A DNA stretch of 63,186 nucleotides from an uncultured Dehalococcoidia bacterium (lineage in GTDB: Bacteria; Chloroflexota; Dehalococcoidia; Lucifugimonadales; Lucifugimonadaceae), in contig CAJXEJ010000008.1 of assembly GCA_913052475.1 (NCBI GenBank), forward strand, positions 1 to 63,186. The letters are read 5' to 3'. Every line of letters starts with the position of its first letter. The stretch's first letter is position 1. The position numbers and the translations under genes are program-made. This document shows positions 17,294 through 27,469 of this stretch, one piece after another. A model generated the notes under the pieces. The model did not search any database, was not told the DNA's origin, and saw only the letters and a program-made list of their open reading frames with translations.

Positions 17294-17415
17294 CAAAGTT
17301 CTCCGAACAGATTTGTAAAACGGTATGCGATCAGGCGAATTTCAAGCGAGTCTAGCAACCCCTACAATACAATTTTGTTACCAATGGTGTGAGTTAAGAA
17401 CAATTTCGGTGAAGA

Positions 17416-18159
17416 TCAACCCCTGCCGAGATAGGCCTGACCCAATGGGAGCACGATCGCCTCGAGCATGTTCGATTCCAATGGCAGAGTCGCCATTAGC
17501 AGTGCCGTACGCCCCATATCTTCCGTCGAAATCAAAGGCTCGGGACCCTCGTCGCGACCGGTTGCCGATTTACCATCACCACGTCGTTCAACCCACGTGT
17601 TTCCAGGATGCAACGCGCTGACTGCAATGCCAAAATCCCGACCCTCGAGAGCCAACGACTGGGTGAGTCCCCAAACCGCATGCTTACTCGTTGTGTAGGG
17701 GGATGAACTGTGTCGTGGCTTCTGAGCAGCGATACTCCCGATGTTGATGATCTTACCGCCGCCCTGTTTCTTCATGATCTTGAACGCTTCACGCGATCCG
17801 AGGAACGGTCCAGTCACGTTGACCTGAATCACCGTCTGCCACTGTTCCATCGTCAACTCTTCGACAGGGCCACCATCGAACGCGCCCGAGTTGTTCACCA
17901 GTACGTCTAGCCGGCCGAATTGATCCATCGTTTTCGCAAACAGGTTGATCACCTGTTCTTCATTCGTAACATCAGTCGGAATCGCAACGGTCGTCCTACC
18001 GTCGCTGGAAAGTTCAGCAGCAGCAGCAGCTAGCCGTTCACCGTTACGTGCCGCGATAACGACTGTGCAACCCTCACCAATAAACGCCTTCGCTATACCC
18101 TTGCCGATCCCGGTTCCACCACCGGTAATTATCGCCACTTTGCCGTCGAGCTGTCCCAT
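17416..18159 (-). CDS. Short-chain dehydrogenase/reductase (SDR)
   Basis: 247-residue classical SDR. The cofactor-binding motif TGGGTGIG is at residues 12-19, NNSG at 89-92, and catalytic Ser142, Tyr155 and Lys159 in the order IGSIA and YTTSK. The residue after beta-2 (AARNGERL) suggests NADP preference. It most resembles 3-oxoacyl-ACP reductase-like SDRs, but that name is often over-applied; the real substrate could be any small alcohol or ketone. ATG start at 18159, and the MFS transporter gene lies 26 bases upstream on the same strand, so they may form an operon handling one compound. Confidence 0.85.
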   Translation of the reverse strand: MGQLDGKVAIITGGGTGIGKGIAKAFIGEGCTVVIAARNGERLAAAAAELSSDGRTTVAIPTDVTNEEQVINLFAKTMDQFGRLDVLVNNSGAFDGGPVEELTMEQWQTVIQVNVTGPFLGSREAFKIMKKQGGGKIINIGSIAAQKPRHSSSPYTTSKHAVWGLTQSLALEGRDFGIAVSALHPGNTWVERRGDGKSATGRDEGPEPLISTEDMGRTALLMATLPLESNMLEAIVLPLGQAYLGRG

Positions 18160-18185
18160 TTTGATATCTCCCGTCGATAGCTACC

Positions 18186-19658
18186 TCAGTCGGTGCTATC
18201 GGCCGTGTAAACCTTTGTCTTAAACGCTGCAAATAGTGCCAGTACCAAGAATCCCGTTAACACGAGAAATGTCAGTGTCCATCCTGCAAGAAAGGCTTCC
18301 GAAACCGCCGGATCCGTCGATTCGGTAAGCTCGTTGAGCTGCACCTCAACACCTCGACTCAGCATAATGCCAGCAATAATCGCCGCTGCAAGTGCCTGCC
18401 CGATCACACCTCCGACATTTCGGATCAGGTTCAAAAAAGCGCTCATAGAGCCATAATCGCCTCGTCCCACCGTCGATAGCGTCGCACTCATGTTCGGCGC
18501 CATCCACATCCCCATTCCTAAACCGTTCAAGAACAGCACCGGAGATACTACCCACAACGATGTATCGGCAACGAAAAACGAAAAAATAACATTCGTAACA
18601 ATCATCGTGCTAATGCCGGCGAACGTGAACGGGCGGAATCCATATTTGTCAGAAAATCGTCCCGAAAACTGCGATGCCAATCCCATTCCAACAGCGCCGA
18701 CGAAAATAACCATCCCCGCCAAACGCTGGTCGTAACCCATGAAACTCTGGATAAATATCGGCATTAAGAAGAACGTCGCCGAACCGCCAAGGAAACCGAG
18801 AAAACGAGTAGAAGTCGACCACGAAAACGTTGAATTCTGGAAGAACCGCAAATTCAACATCGGATAGCTGATCCGCAATTCCCACCACACCAGCGACGCG
18901 AACAACGCAACGCTGAGAACCGCACCACCGATAATCTCAATTGAAATCCAATCGAATGCAAACGGATTCGAAATCGTCAGAATCGTCAGCGACAGTGCGC
19001 CCGCCGAAAGAATCGCACCTAGCCAGTCATACTTTGTACTGACCCTCTGAGCAGTGGATCCGATCCGCAAATCATCAAGAACGATCGATGCCGCGACAAT
19101 CCCCGCAATCGTCGGAACAGCGATCACCAGGAATATCGCACGCCAATCGAACTCCTGGATCACCGGCCCCGCAACGATCGGACCAGCCGCCGCTCCAATA
19201 GCAACGATCGTCGTAATCATCCCTAACGCTTTTCCGCGTTGTTCACTCGGAAATACGCCCACGATGATGGCAAACACCACCGCTTGACCCATCGCGCTTC
19301 CTAGCGCCATCACAACTCTGGCAGCAATCAGCATCTCGAGATTTTGCGCGGAAAAAGCGATCAATGCACCAATAACAAATAAGATCATTCCCGTGATGTG
19401 GAATTTCTTCCGTCCGGTAATATCTGAGACCCGGCCTAGAGGCAACATCGTTGCACTCATCACTAGCGAACTCGCGATCGCCACCCACGTCACCGCACGA
19501 AGAGTTACTTCAAACTCATCGGCAATCGACGACAGTGCGAGGAAAACAATCGAAAAGTCGAGGACCATCGCGAACAGGGCGATGGCAACGGTCCAAAACA
19601 CCTTCCAGTGATAATTATCGGACAACTCTGAAGGCGGTGTAATGGATGCGGTTGTCAC
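18186..19658 (-). CDS. MFS drug/proton antiporter, DHA2 (14-helix) type
   Basis: About 490 residues with roughly 14 membrane spans. MFS signatures are GRVSDITGRKKFHITGM (the loop 2-3 motif) and the motif-C-like GAAAGPIVAGPVIQEFDWRAIFLV, typical of EmrB/QacA antiporters. These export hydrophobic drugs or metabolites using the proton gradient. The start is uncertain: GTG 19658 places about 15 residues before the first helix, and an upstream GTG at 19727 would add 23 residues. No Shine-Dalgarno stands out. It precedes the SDR gene by 26 bases. Directly divergent is the hydroxyacid dehydrogenase gene. Confidence 0.82.
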   Translation of the reverse strand: MTTASITPPSELSDNYHWKVFWTVAIALFAMVLDFSIVFLALSSIADEFEVTLRAVTWVAIASSLVMSATMLPLGRVSDITGRKKFHITGMILFVIGALIAFSAQNLEMLIAARVVMALGSAMGQAVVFAIIVGVFPSEQRGKALGMITTIVAIGAAAGPIVAGPVIQEFDWRAIFLVIAVPTIAGIVAASIVLDDLRIGSTAQRVSTKYDWLGAILSAGALSLTILTISNPFAFDWISIEIIGGAVLSVALFASLVWWELRISYPMLNLRFFQNSTFSWSTSTRFLGFLGGSATFFLMPIFIQSFMGYDQRLAGMVIFVGAVGMGLASQFSGRFSDKYGFRPFTFAGISTMIVTNVIFSFFVADTSLWVVSPVLFLNGLGMGMWMAPNMSATLSTVGRGDYGSMSAFLNLIRNVGGVIGQALAAAIIAGIMLSRGVEVQLNELTESTDPAVSEAFLAGWTLTFLVLTGFLVLALFAAFKTKVYTADSTD

Positions 19659-19852
19659 GTGTGAGATAGTTCTCGATGTCTGGCTGATACGGCAGAAACA
19701 GCGGCGAATTATAGACCTGCCCCGCACACCTTAAATATGTCGAACGTCATTTCTGTCGTGATAATCTCTCGACGCCATGTTCCGACACGTCGCCGGACCA
19801 GATACCAGCCAGAAACAGCGTCGACCTCATATTGCAATAGCCGGAGCGGAAT

Positions 19853-20866
19853 TTGCCGAACGAAATATCTCGTCCACTACGAATTGTCATCCCACCGGTT
19901 CCCGAGGAAACCACAGCCAACGAATGGTGGCCCGTTAGCGTCGATGTCGAATGGATCGAAGCGCCTTACGTCGACAACAAGCCTGACCCTAGAACCCTCG
20001 CTGGTGCCGACGTCTACATCGGCACCGACTTCACCGCTGAGATGGGTGCAGCCGCCGACTCTCTGAAGGCAATTCTGATCGCGGCCGCTGGCTACGATCG
20101 CGTCGAGCCAGCAGCCGTTCCCGAAGGTGTAATCGTCGCCAATGCCTACCACCACGAAGCACCAATTGCTGAGTGGGTAATGGCAGTGGCAGTTGCACTC
20201 GACCACGAGCTTTTCGCCAGCGAACGAACTTTACGAAACGGTGATTGGTCGCACTGGCCATCCCGTTGGGGTTCATACCGAGAACTCTGCGGTCGAACGT
20301 TTGGGATCATCGGCTACGGTGCCATCGGCAAGCGAGTCGCTCGCCTTGCAAACGCCTACGACATGAAGGTCATTGCCGCCGGAAGACGACCAGAAACCGG
20401 TGACGAAGCTCGTGCTGATGGAGTCGAATACGGTTCAGGTACTGAAGCGATGGACCGAGTTTTGAAAGAAGCTGATTTCGTGCTCGTATCCACTCCACTT
20501 ATCGACGCCACTCGGGGTCTCATCGGCGAACGAGAAATCGGCCTGATGCGAAATGACGCCTACCTTATCAATCCTGCCCGGGGCCACATCATCGACGAAA
20601 AAGCCCTCTACGATGCGCTTGCCAGCAAGTTGATCGCCGGCGCAGCTATCGACACCTGGTACGAGTACCCGGTCGGCGACGACGACCAGCCACGCCCATC
20701 AAAATATCCGTTCTGGGAACTCGGCAACATCGTCATGACCCCACACCACTCAGGTGCAACCTTCGGCACCCGCAACCGCCGGGCCGCAACCGTAGCCGCC
20801 AACATAGACCGCCTCACCAAAGGCCAACCCCTAGAAAACGTCCTAAACGACGTCTCAACGATCTAG
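19853..20866 (+). CDS. D-isomer-specific 2-hydroxyacid dehydrogenase
   Basis: 337-residue NAD-dependent reductase of 2-oxo acids. The nucleotide-binding motif is FGIIGYGAIGKRVARLA. DATRGLIGEREIGLM and NPARGHIIDEKALYDAL carry the catalytic Arg, GAAIDTW follows, and TPHHSGAT carries the catalytic His. The N-terminal catalytic lobe includes an AAAGYDRVEPAAV segment as expected. TTG 19853 is taken as the start with GGAG about eight bases upstream; no ATG is available in frame before the domain. It stands alone on the plus strand with no partner. Substrate may be glyoxylate, hydroxypyruvate or a phosphonate-like acid; sequence alone does not decide. Confidence 0.85.
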   Translation: MPNEISRPLRIVIPPVPEETTANEWWPVSVDVEWIEAPYVDNKPDPRTLAGADVYIGTDFTAEMGAAADSLKAILIAAAGYDRVEPAAVPEGVIVANAYHHEAPIAEWVMAVAVALDHELFASERTLRNGDWSHWPSRWGSYRELCGRTFGIIGYGAIGKRVARLANAYDMKVIAAGRRPETGDEARADGVEYGSGTEAMDRVLKEADFVLVSTPLIDATRGLIGEREIGLMRNDAYLINPARGHIIDEKALYDALASKLIAGAAIDTWYEYPVGDDDQPRPSKYPFWELGNIVMTPHHSGATFGTRNRRAATVAANIDRLTKGQPLENVLNDVSTI

Positions 20867-20953
20867 AAAACAACCTATTAAGAATCACATGAGCCAGGCA
20901 CGCGCTGAACTTGATTCAGTGTCGGCAGGCGACACTCACGCTACACACAATCA

Positions 20954-20991
20954 GCCATCCTAGCCCGTCGAAGGACCACGATGTGCCGAAA
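20954..20991. repeat. Dispersed intergenic repeat (family R1), copy 1
   Basis: CCATCCTAGCCCGTCGAAGG followed by ACCACGATGTGCCG. It shares the core CCCGTCGAAGGACCACGA-GTGCCG with the copy at 33030-33070, and a looser version is at 57957-58014. It sits between the hydroxyacid dehydrogenase and the convergent RNA methylase gene. Confidence 0.55.
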
Positions 20992-21027
20992 GTCGTTCAA
21001 CTTAGTAGCGACAGTTCAATTTGGCTA

Positions 21028-21792
21028 CTAGCGCCTCTGCCGAAACGCTTCGTACAGCACAATACCCGCACTCACCGAGGCGTTCAACGATGAAAGCTGA
21101 CCCGCCATCGGAATCGAAGCAATCTGGTCGCAGTTCTCTCGCACCAACCGAGACAGCCCCTTGCCCTCGGAACCCACTACGATCACAACCGGTCCAGTGA
21201 AATCAGCTTCGGTGTACTCAACATCACCATCGGCATCCAAACCCACCACCATCATCCCAAGCTCTTTCAGCCTCTCAATGGTGCGATTCAAATTTCCAAC
21301 CCGAGAAACCTTCACATGCTCAAGCGCACCAGCCGAAGCGCGAACCGCACCCGGCGTGATGCCCACCGCTCTGCGCTCTGGAATGATCAATCCGTGCGCC
21401 CCGGCAGCATCGGCGGTACGAGCGATCGCCCCTAAATTGTGCGGATCCTGAATTCCATCTAGCATCACCAACATCGGGGGTTGGTCACCGTTCTCCGCCA
21501 TCAACATCAGATCTTCTGGCTCGTGATAGCGAGGATCGGGAACAATCGCAATCACGCCCTGGCTTTTCTTGGTGTGCGACTGGCTATCAAGCTCTCTCTG
21601 CGAAACCGCCTGAACTTCAATCCCCGCTTCCGTAGCAAGCAGCACGATCTCACGAAGCTGAGCACCCAACTCCTGATCCTCAACCATGATCAAATGATCG
21701 ATTTCGCGACCGGCCCGCAGCGACTCCAGCACGGCGCGCCGTCCTTCAACCGTCTGACCGTGAACTTTTTTTGCTCGAGAAAATCGTGACAT
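21028..21792 (-). CDS. rlmB: TrmH/SpoU 2'-O-ribose RNA methyltransferase (RlmB-like)
   Basis: 254-residue SPOUT-fold enzyme methylating the 2'-O of an RNA nucleotide with SAM; RlmB modifies G2251 of 23S rRNA. All three SpoU motifs are present: LDGIQDPHNLGAIARTADA (motif 1 with catalytic Arg), VVIVVGSEGKGLSRLV (motif 2), and IPMAGQLSSLNASVSAGIVLYE (motif 3, cofactor knot). The N-terminal VHGQTVEGRRAVLESL with the ELDSQSHTKKSQGV segment is the RlmB-type substrate-binding domain. ATG start at 21792. It is monocistronic on the minus strand. RlmB is the best name, though paralogs with other targets share these motifs. Confidence 0.88.
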   Translation of the reverse strand: MSRFSRAKKVHGQTVEGRRAVLESLRAGREIDHLIMVEDQELGAQLREIVLLATEAGIEVQAVSQRELDSQSHTKKSQGVIAIVPDPRYHEPEDLMLMAENGDQPPMLVMLDGIQDPHNLGAIARTADAAGAHGLIIPERRAVGITPGAVRASAGALEHVKVSRVGNLNRTIERLKELGMMVVGLDADGDVEYTEADFTGPVVIVVGSEGKGLSRLVRENCDQIASIPMAGQLSSLNASVSAGIVLYEAFRQRR

Positions 21793-21952
21793 ATTGCTAA
21801 CTGAACTACTTACTTACAACGCGAATGCGATCCAACAAATATAAACCGTTGATAGAAGTGTAATTTTCATCGACACACAACGCCATAAACACTCACACTA
21901 TTCGAATAAATCTCGAATCGGTCCATAAGTCTAGTCACAGAGAGCCACCAAA

Positions 21953-22425
21953 TTGGCGAAGGAACGCGAATACAGCACCAATCAGCTAAAAAGACGATCG
22001 ATGAATGCGGTGCCGGAATTATCGCCAACGGACCTAACAATTCCGATATGTGCGATTTTCTGGGTCACGCTGGCTTCGATTCCGCATTCGTCGATTTCGA
22101 GCATAGCGGCGCATCGTGGTCGGAGTTGGCGGATATAATCCGGCCTGCGAGTTATGGGTCATGTTGAGCGTCGTGCGGGTAAACAAGCTCGACGAAACAC
22201 TGATTCTGCGAACACTCGATCAAGTCGCCAGTGCAGTATTAATTCCCTTTGTAATTACCGTGCCGAAATCGAACTGGAAGTCAGCGCCCGCAAATACCCA
22301 CCGAACGGAATCCCGGGAGTAGCGGAAGGTCGTCGTGCTTACGGCGTCGGCAGCCACTTCCAAAAGCCTGACGATGAAGTCCAGTGCATCGCGCTAATCG
22401 AAGCTCCCTCAGCCCACTCTATCTC
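21953..22425 (+). pseudogene. HpcH/HpaI aldolase, frameshifted and truncated
   Basis: Aldolase sequence is spread over three frames in order: AKEREYSTNQLKRR, then IIANGPNNSDMCDFLGHAGF and DSAFVDFEHS with the catalytic His. VVRVNKLDETLILRTLDQ follows, then AEIELEVSARKYPPNG with GRRAYGVGSHFQK, ending at IALIEAPSA. Full HpcH/HpaI or 2-keto-3-deoxy acid aldolases run to about 255 residues; the C-terminal 90 or so are lost just before the convergent THI5-like gene. The first shift coincides with the A5 tract near 21990. It formerly split 2-keto-3-deoxy acids to pyruvate and an aldehyde. Confidence 0.75.
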
Positions 22426-22456
22426 GCTGGGCGATGAAGTCGCACCACTTACCCCA

Positions 22457-23344
22457 CTACAGCCCCGGAGGCGGAACCACAACTTCATCGTACGAATGCC
22501 GCGAGCCAACCATATTCGAATGCTCAAACACGTCCAGAGCCGTCTCATACAGATCCTTCTCGACAGCGATCCCGCCCGACCATGTACCCAGCTTCTGATA
22601 AGCGTCAACCGCCGAAGCAATCGCCGACTCAGCCATCTCAGGGAAGTAACTCGCCTCCGCTTTGGCGACTTCGGCCGGATCAGCCGTGTTAACCCACTCG
22701 CGAGAAGCCTTGTAAGCCGTCGCAAACCGCTTCGCTTCGTCCGTCTCCAGCCAATCCCAACGACCCACTAGACTCGAAAACGCTACCGGTCCAATCGCCT
22801 CTCCAACAGAACCAACAATGTGACCCTGTCCGTCATGCTCAAGTTGCTGTGGGAACGCACCTTGCTCGTGGAAATAGTCGCCCTCACCGTTGCGCCACTG
22901 CGCCATCATCGTGTCACCGCCGGGTGAATCAATATCATCGACGTCACTAAGGTCAAGCCCCTGCTTGTGCGCGCCGTATCGCAGCATCCACTCAGGCTGA
23001 CCGTTATGAACATGCAGGAACTTACCATTCAACAGCTTGTCCCACGAAAAATTCGAATCAGCCTCACGAGATGCAATGAAAAATCCGTCGTAGCGATTGA
23101 TCTGCGCAAAGTGAGCGAACGGTGCTTTCGATCCATTGTCCAACGGACCCCAGCTCGCCGAAACCGCAGCCTGTGCAACGTCCATACGGCCCGCGGAAAC
23201 CTCGCCACCACTGCTCGCACCAGCCCCAACTATGTGATACTCGCCGGTAAGTCCCTCTTTTTCGAGAAACCCTCCCGCAATAGTGCAAATCATCGGGCTG
23301 TAAAAAGCCGAGTGACGGGAGGCCATGATGTTGAGTTTGGTCAT
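22457..23344 (-). CDS. THI5/NMT1-like (SsuA-type) periplasmic-binding-fold protein without signal peptide
   Basis: 295 residues with the type-2 binding-protein fold. The N-terminus is MTKLNIMASRHSAFYSPMICTIAGGFLEKEGL. GASSGGEVSAGRMDVAQAAVSASWG, INRYDGFFIASRE and a C-terminal region of helices follow. Members bind nitrate, sulfonates, taurine or thiamine pyrimidine precursors. No hydrophobic leader or lipobox exists at the N-terminus, unlike a transporter-linked binding protein, and no ABC permease or ATPase lies nearby. It could be a cytoplasmic enzyme-like relative. Start ATG 23344. The nearest neighbour is a divergent peptide-binding lipoprotein gene 172 bases away. Confidence 0.6.
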   Translation of the reverse strand: MTKLNIMASRHSAFYSPMICTIAGGFLEKEGLTGEYHIVGAGASSGGEVSAGRMDVAQAAVSASWGPLDNGSKAPFAHFAQINRYDGFFIASREADSNFSWDKLLNGKFLHVHNGQPEWMLRYGAHKQGLDLSDVDDIDSPGGDTMMAQWRNGEGDYFHEQGAFPQQLEHDGQGHIVGSVGEAIGPVAFSSLVGRWDWLETDEAKRFATAYKASREWVNTADPAEVAKAEASYFPEMAESAIASAVDAYQKLGTWSGGIAVEKDLYETALDVFEHSNMVGSRHSYDEVVVPPPGL

Positions 23345-23516
23345 ACTTGAATTCTGCGCGATATCTTATGGATTCGAGAGAACGCAATTCTACGCCCAAC
23401 GCGAACCGTTCGTCGGCATCGGTGAATTGATAAGGTCGATTGCGGTTTGCACGGGGTGTTAATCGCCTCGTAATCGCCCTACTGTCGTAAGGGGCGAACG
23501 CTATCCTTGACCCACC

Positions 23517-25334
23517 ATGCACCTCACTCGGCAGGACATACCGCTGACCTCAACGTACCAGGGACGTCGATCATTTCCCGGCAAGCGAACACAGATCAAT
23601 CGATTTCTTGGCGTCGGTCTCCTCGTTCTCGCATCGCTATTCCTGGCTCAGTGCTCGGAAGATGATCCAGAACCAACTGCCATCCCGGCCACACCAACGT
23701 CGACCCCTGCACCAACCCCTGCACCAACCCCGTCGCCGACACCCGGCCCCACCGCCACACCGTTCGTCACGCCAACAGCCATCCCATCGCCTACAACCGC
23801 CCCGCCCCCGGATAATCTATTACGTGGCGGAATCCTCCGATTCGCCGTGCCCGAAGGTCCACCCCACAGCGATCCACATCTCACCGTGTCGTCGGCGCTT
23901 CTTAGCTGGGGAGCCGGACAGGCGTACTCACGACTCTTCAAATTTGAAACCGCTGGCGGAAACGCAACAGTCGTCTGCGATCTTTGCTCCTCGTGGCAGC
24001 AGCCAGACCCACTCACGATCTCGATCCAACTTCGCAACGACGTGGTCTGGCAGAATCACGCACCGTTGAACGGGCGCCCCCTAACTGCACAGGATGTCGC
24101 GTACAGCCTCAACCGTCAGGCAACAGTCGGATATCCAAACTCGGTATTGCTTGCGAACATCGCCGAATTTACAGTAACCGGTGAACACGAGATTCTCGTC
24201 CGAATCAATTCTCCAGATTCCGAGGTACTTGAGAAGCTTGCCGACTCCCACTCCAGAATCGTCGCTCAAGCAGCGGTCGAAGTGAACGGCGATCTCAGGC
24301 GAGGACCGACGGTCGGAACCGGTCCATGGACAGCAAATGAAATACATGCCGACGCAACCCGCCTCATAGTGAACCCCAGATACTACGAAGATGGCTCTCC
24401 CTACCTCGACGGAATCGACATCCAGGTGATGCCCTCCTCCTCGGTACGCGTCGCTGGCATGCGATCAAAAATCATCGATGTGGCACAGGCTGGCTTCCAA
24501 GAGGTTGCCGAAGCCCGAGAACGGTTTGAATATATCGCCTGGATCGGCATCGAAAACCCGGCAGCCGGTGTCGAAATAATGATGAACACCGCTCGCAGTC
24601 CAATGGATAATCAGGCCGTGCGCAAAGCGATGATGCTGATGCTTGATCCAAGCCAGGCAAGAACGGTTCCAGGACAGGATATTAAGATCAAAAGTGTCTA
24701 CGGACGATTCCCGTACGCAGCCATTGGGATCCCATATCTGGACTCCGCGAAAGCCTATGAGAACTCAGATATATTCTCTGACCGGTTTAACGATCTCACC
24801 AAAGCCAACGCCCTCCTAGCCGACGCCGCTCTCAAACCCACCGATAATGTCATCATCAAAGTCGGTGAATTCGGTCAGGAGTACATCAATCAGGCCATCG
24901 CAATGGCAGAAGGGTTGGCATCCGCGGGTATTCAAGCTGAAGTCGAGCGAGTCTCTACCCGAATCTTTGGCGACGAAGTCTGGACCACCGGCGACTACGA
25001 CATCGCTGTCGGCGCTCCACCACCCGTGTCAAGCACCACCGCCTACCTATTCGCAGTGCACCACTCCGATGGCCCATGGAACACGACGGGCTATGCCAAC
25101 CCCGAAATCGACCGCCTAATCGAGGCTCAAGCCCGAGAATATGACGCAGTGAAACGAGAAGAACTCCTCCTCGAAATCCAGCAACTCATTCTCGACGGCT
25201 CCCACCGCTTCATCACCACAACCAGAACCACTCACTGGATGTTCTGGGACTACGTCCACGATTTTAAACCGTTCACACCAAGAGGCGAAACCGATTTCCT
25301 AACTCGGGTGTGGCTGACAGAGCGAACGAACTAG
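23517..25334 (+). CDS. Family 5 (oligopeptide/nickel-type) solute-binding lipoprotein
   Basis: 605 residues. Residues 28-46 form a signal with lipobox LFLAQC (Cys46). The mature protein starts with a Thr/Pro-rich linker of TPAPTPAPTP type (about residues 55-95), then a DppA/OppA-like domain: LLRGGILRFAVPEGPPHSDPH, LTAQDVAYSLNRQ, GTGPWTANEI and GYANPEIDRLIEAQ near the end. Such proteins deliver peptides, glycosides or metals to ABC transporters, but no permease or ATPase gene adjoins it. It is either an orphan receptor or works with transporter genes elsewhere. The linker is typical of Chloroflexota surface lipoproteins. Start ATG 23517. Confidence 0.82.
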   Translation: MHLTRQDIPLTSTYQGRRSFPGKRTQINRFLGVGLLVLASLFLAQCSEDDPEPTAIPATPTSTPAPTPAPTPSPTPGPTATPFVTPTAIPSPTTAPPPDNLLRGGILRFAVPEGPPHSDPHLTVSSALLSWGAGQAYSRLFKFETAGGNATVVCDLCSSWQQPDPLTISIQLRNDVVWQNHAPLNGRPLTAQDVAYSLNRQATVGYPNSVLLANIAEFTVTGEHEILVRINSPDSEVLEKLADSHSRIVAQAAVEVNGDLRRGPTVGTGPWTANEIHADATRLIVNPRYYEDGSPYLDGIDIQVMPSSSVRVAGMRSKIIDVAQAGFQEVAEARERFEYIAWIGIENPAAGVEIMMNTARSPMDNQAVRKAMMLMLDPSQARTVPGQDIKIKSVYGRFPYAAIGIPYLDSAKAYENSDIFSDRFNDLTKANALLADAALKPTDNVIIKVGEFGQEYINQAIAMAEGLASAGIQAEVERVSTRIFGDEVWTTGDYDIAVGAPPPVSSTTAYLFAVHHSDGPWNTTGYANPEIDRLIEAQAREYDAVKREELLLEIQQLILDGSHRFITTTRTTHWMFWDYVHDFKPFTPRGETDFLTRVWLTERTN

Positions 25335-25351
25335 CCGCTAGCACCTCACGT

Positions 25352-25385
25352 GTCCCGAGCGCAGCCGAGGGACCTGGGGCGGGGC
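25352..25385. repeat. R1-like dispersed repeat, divergent copy
   Basis: TCCCGAGCGCAGCCGAGGGA followed by CCTGGGGCGGGGC. It resembles the unit at 40261-40295 (CCGCGAAGCCAAGGGATCTA, then GTGCGGGG) and more loosely the CCCGTCGAAGGACCACGA units. The relationship was judged by eye. Confidence 0.4.
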
Positions 25386-25566
25386 GGTGACACTCTGTTC
25401 AGACACCACCACTAGGCCAACCGAACCATCGAACGATCGTCCCCAATTCCTAATCCCTCAGGAAGAAGGCCATGTTGAGGGGATGCCGGCAACCGACATC
25501 GAATACGTCGTTGCCCAACCTGTCGTCCTCGATTGCCTCCGCATGACACCCGCGACTAACAGTCTT

Positions 25567-25610
25567 CCTTTCCTTGCTGAAAGGATTTAGAGGACGCACG
25601 ACCAAGTCAT
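25567..25610. repeat. R2 repeat, copy 2 (first hairpin only)
   Basis: CCTTTC-CTTGCT-GAAAGG (25567-25584) followed by ATTTAGAGGACGC, matching hairpin 1 plus the TTAGAGGA box of the copy at 592-660. Confidence 0.45.
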
Positions 25611-25670
25611 CCGATGACGCTTGGAGCTAAACGCAAAGTCGAATCTTCTGATCGCGACTACCCCAGCGGT

Positions 25671-25745
25671 CCTCTCCCGGACCGGGGGAGTTAGAGTGGG
25701 AGATTGCGACGCGGAGCCGAGTGACCCAGTCACGAGCGCGACACA
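25671..25745. repeat. R2 repeat, copy 3 (both hairpins)
   Basis: CCTCTCCCGGACCGGGGGAG, then TTAGAG, a GC-rich spacer with GGAGCCG, and GTGAC-CCA-GTCAC (25721-25733) followed by GAGCG. Order and spacing parallel the copy at 592-660. It ends immediately before the sufU stop codon and may serve as that operon's transcription end. Confidence 0.5.
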
Positions 25746-25751
25746 CCAACG

Positions 25752-26197
25752 CTACCCGTCCAAATGCTCCTTCAGAGCATCGCCCAAACCAACCCAGCTT
25801 AACAGGGCGCACTTAATCCGGACCGGGAACTTCCGAACACCGCCGAGAGCCTCGATATCGCCAAGAATATCGGTCTCTTCGTCGGTAATTTCCTCGCCTT
25901 TGAGCAATCGCCGGACCGCATCGACCGCAGCCTGAACTTCAGTAGAAGATTTCCCCTCAACCAGCTCAGCTAGCAGCGAAGCGGAAGCCTGCGAAATTGC
26001 ACACCCTCGACCTGTGATCCCGATGGCCGAAACCGCATCGTTCTCAATCTTAAGCTGAATGTGAAACTCATCTCCACAGAACGGATTGTTCACCTCAAGA
26101 TCGATATCCGGTTCATCGACAGCGGCCGTGTTGCGAGGGCTGCGGTAGTGGTCGAGAATGATCGCCTCATACAGCTCATCCATATCGCCTAGGCCAC

Positions 26198-26201
<4 letters not shown>
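25752..26201 (-). CDS. sufU: Fe-S/zinc scaffold-type protein SufU
   Basis: About 149 residues. The three conserved Cys lie in NPFCGDE, GRGCAISQAS and RIKCALLSW, with the Asp of CGDE; this is the SufU pattern, including the insertion before the last Cys that separates it from IscU. SufU takes sulfur from SufS and relays it to SufBCD. ATG 26201 is chosen because it overlaps the sufS stop (ATGA); ATGs at 26213 and 26183 are alternatives. It is the last gene of sufB-sufC-sufD-sufS-sufU. Confidence 0.92.

Positions 26202-27465
<1,264 letters not shown>

Positions 27466-27469
<4 letters not shown>

Larger units (their letters stand above)
25335..25751. other. Repeat-rich gap between binding lipoprotein and suf operon
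   Basis: No protein gene was recognised in these 417 bases; a 67-codon open frame (25387-25590) has no recognisable motif. The stretch carries an R1-like unit (25352-25385) and two R2-like units (25567-25610, 25671-25745). It looks like a site where small repeats accumulated. Confidence 0.5.

Noticed and set aside
22154-22771. 205-codon plus-strand open frame
   Set aside because: Its first part is the aldolase remnant; the rest lies opposite the THI5-like gene and is unrelated basic text.
25387-25590. 67-codon open frame in the repeat gap
   Set aside because: No motif and no good Shine-Dalgarno; it overlaps repeat-type sequence.
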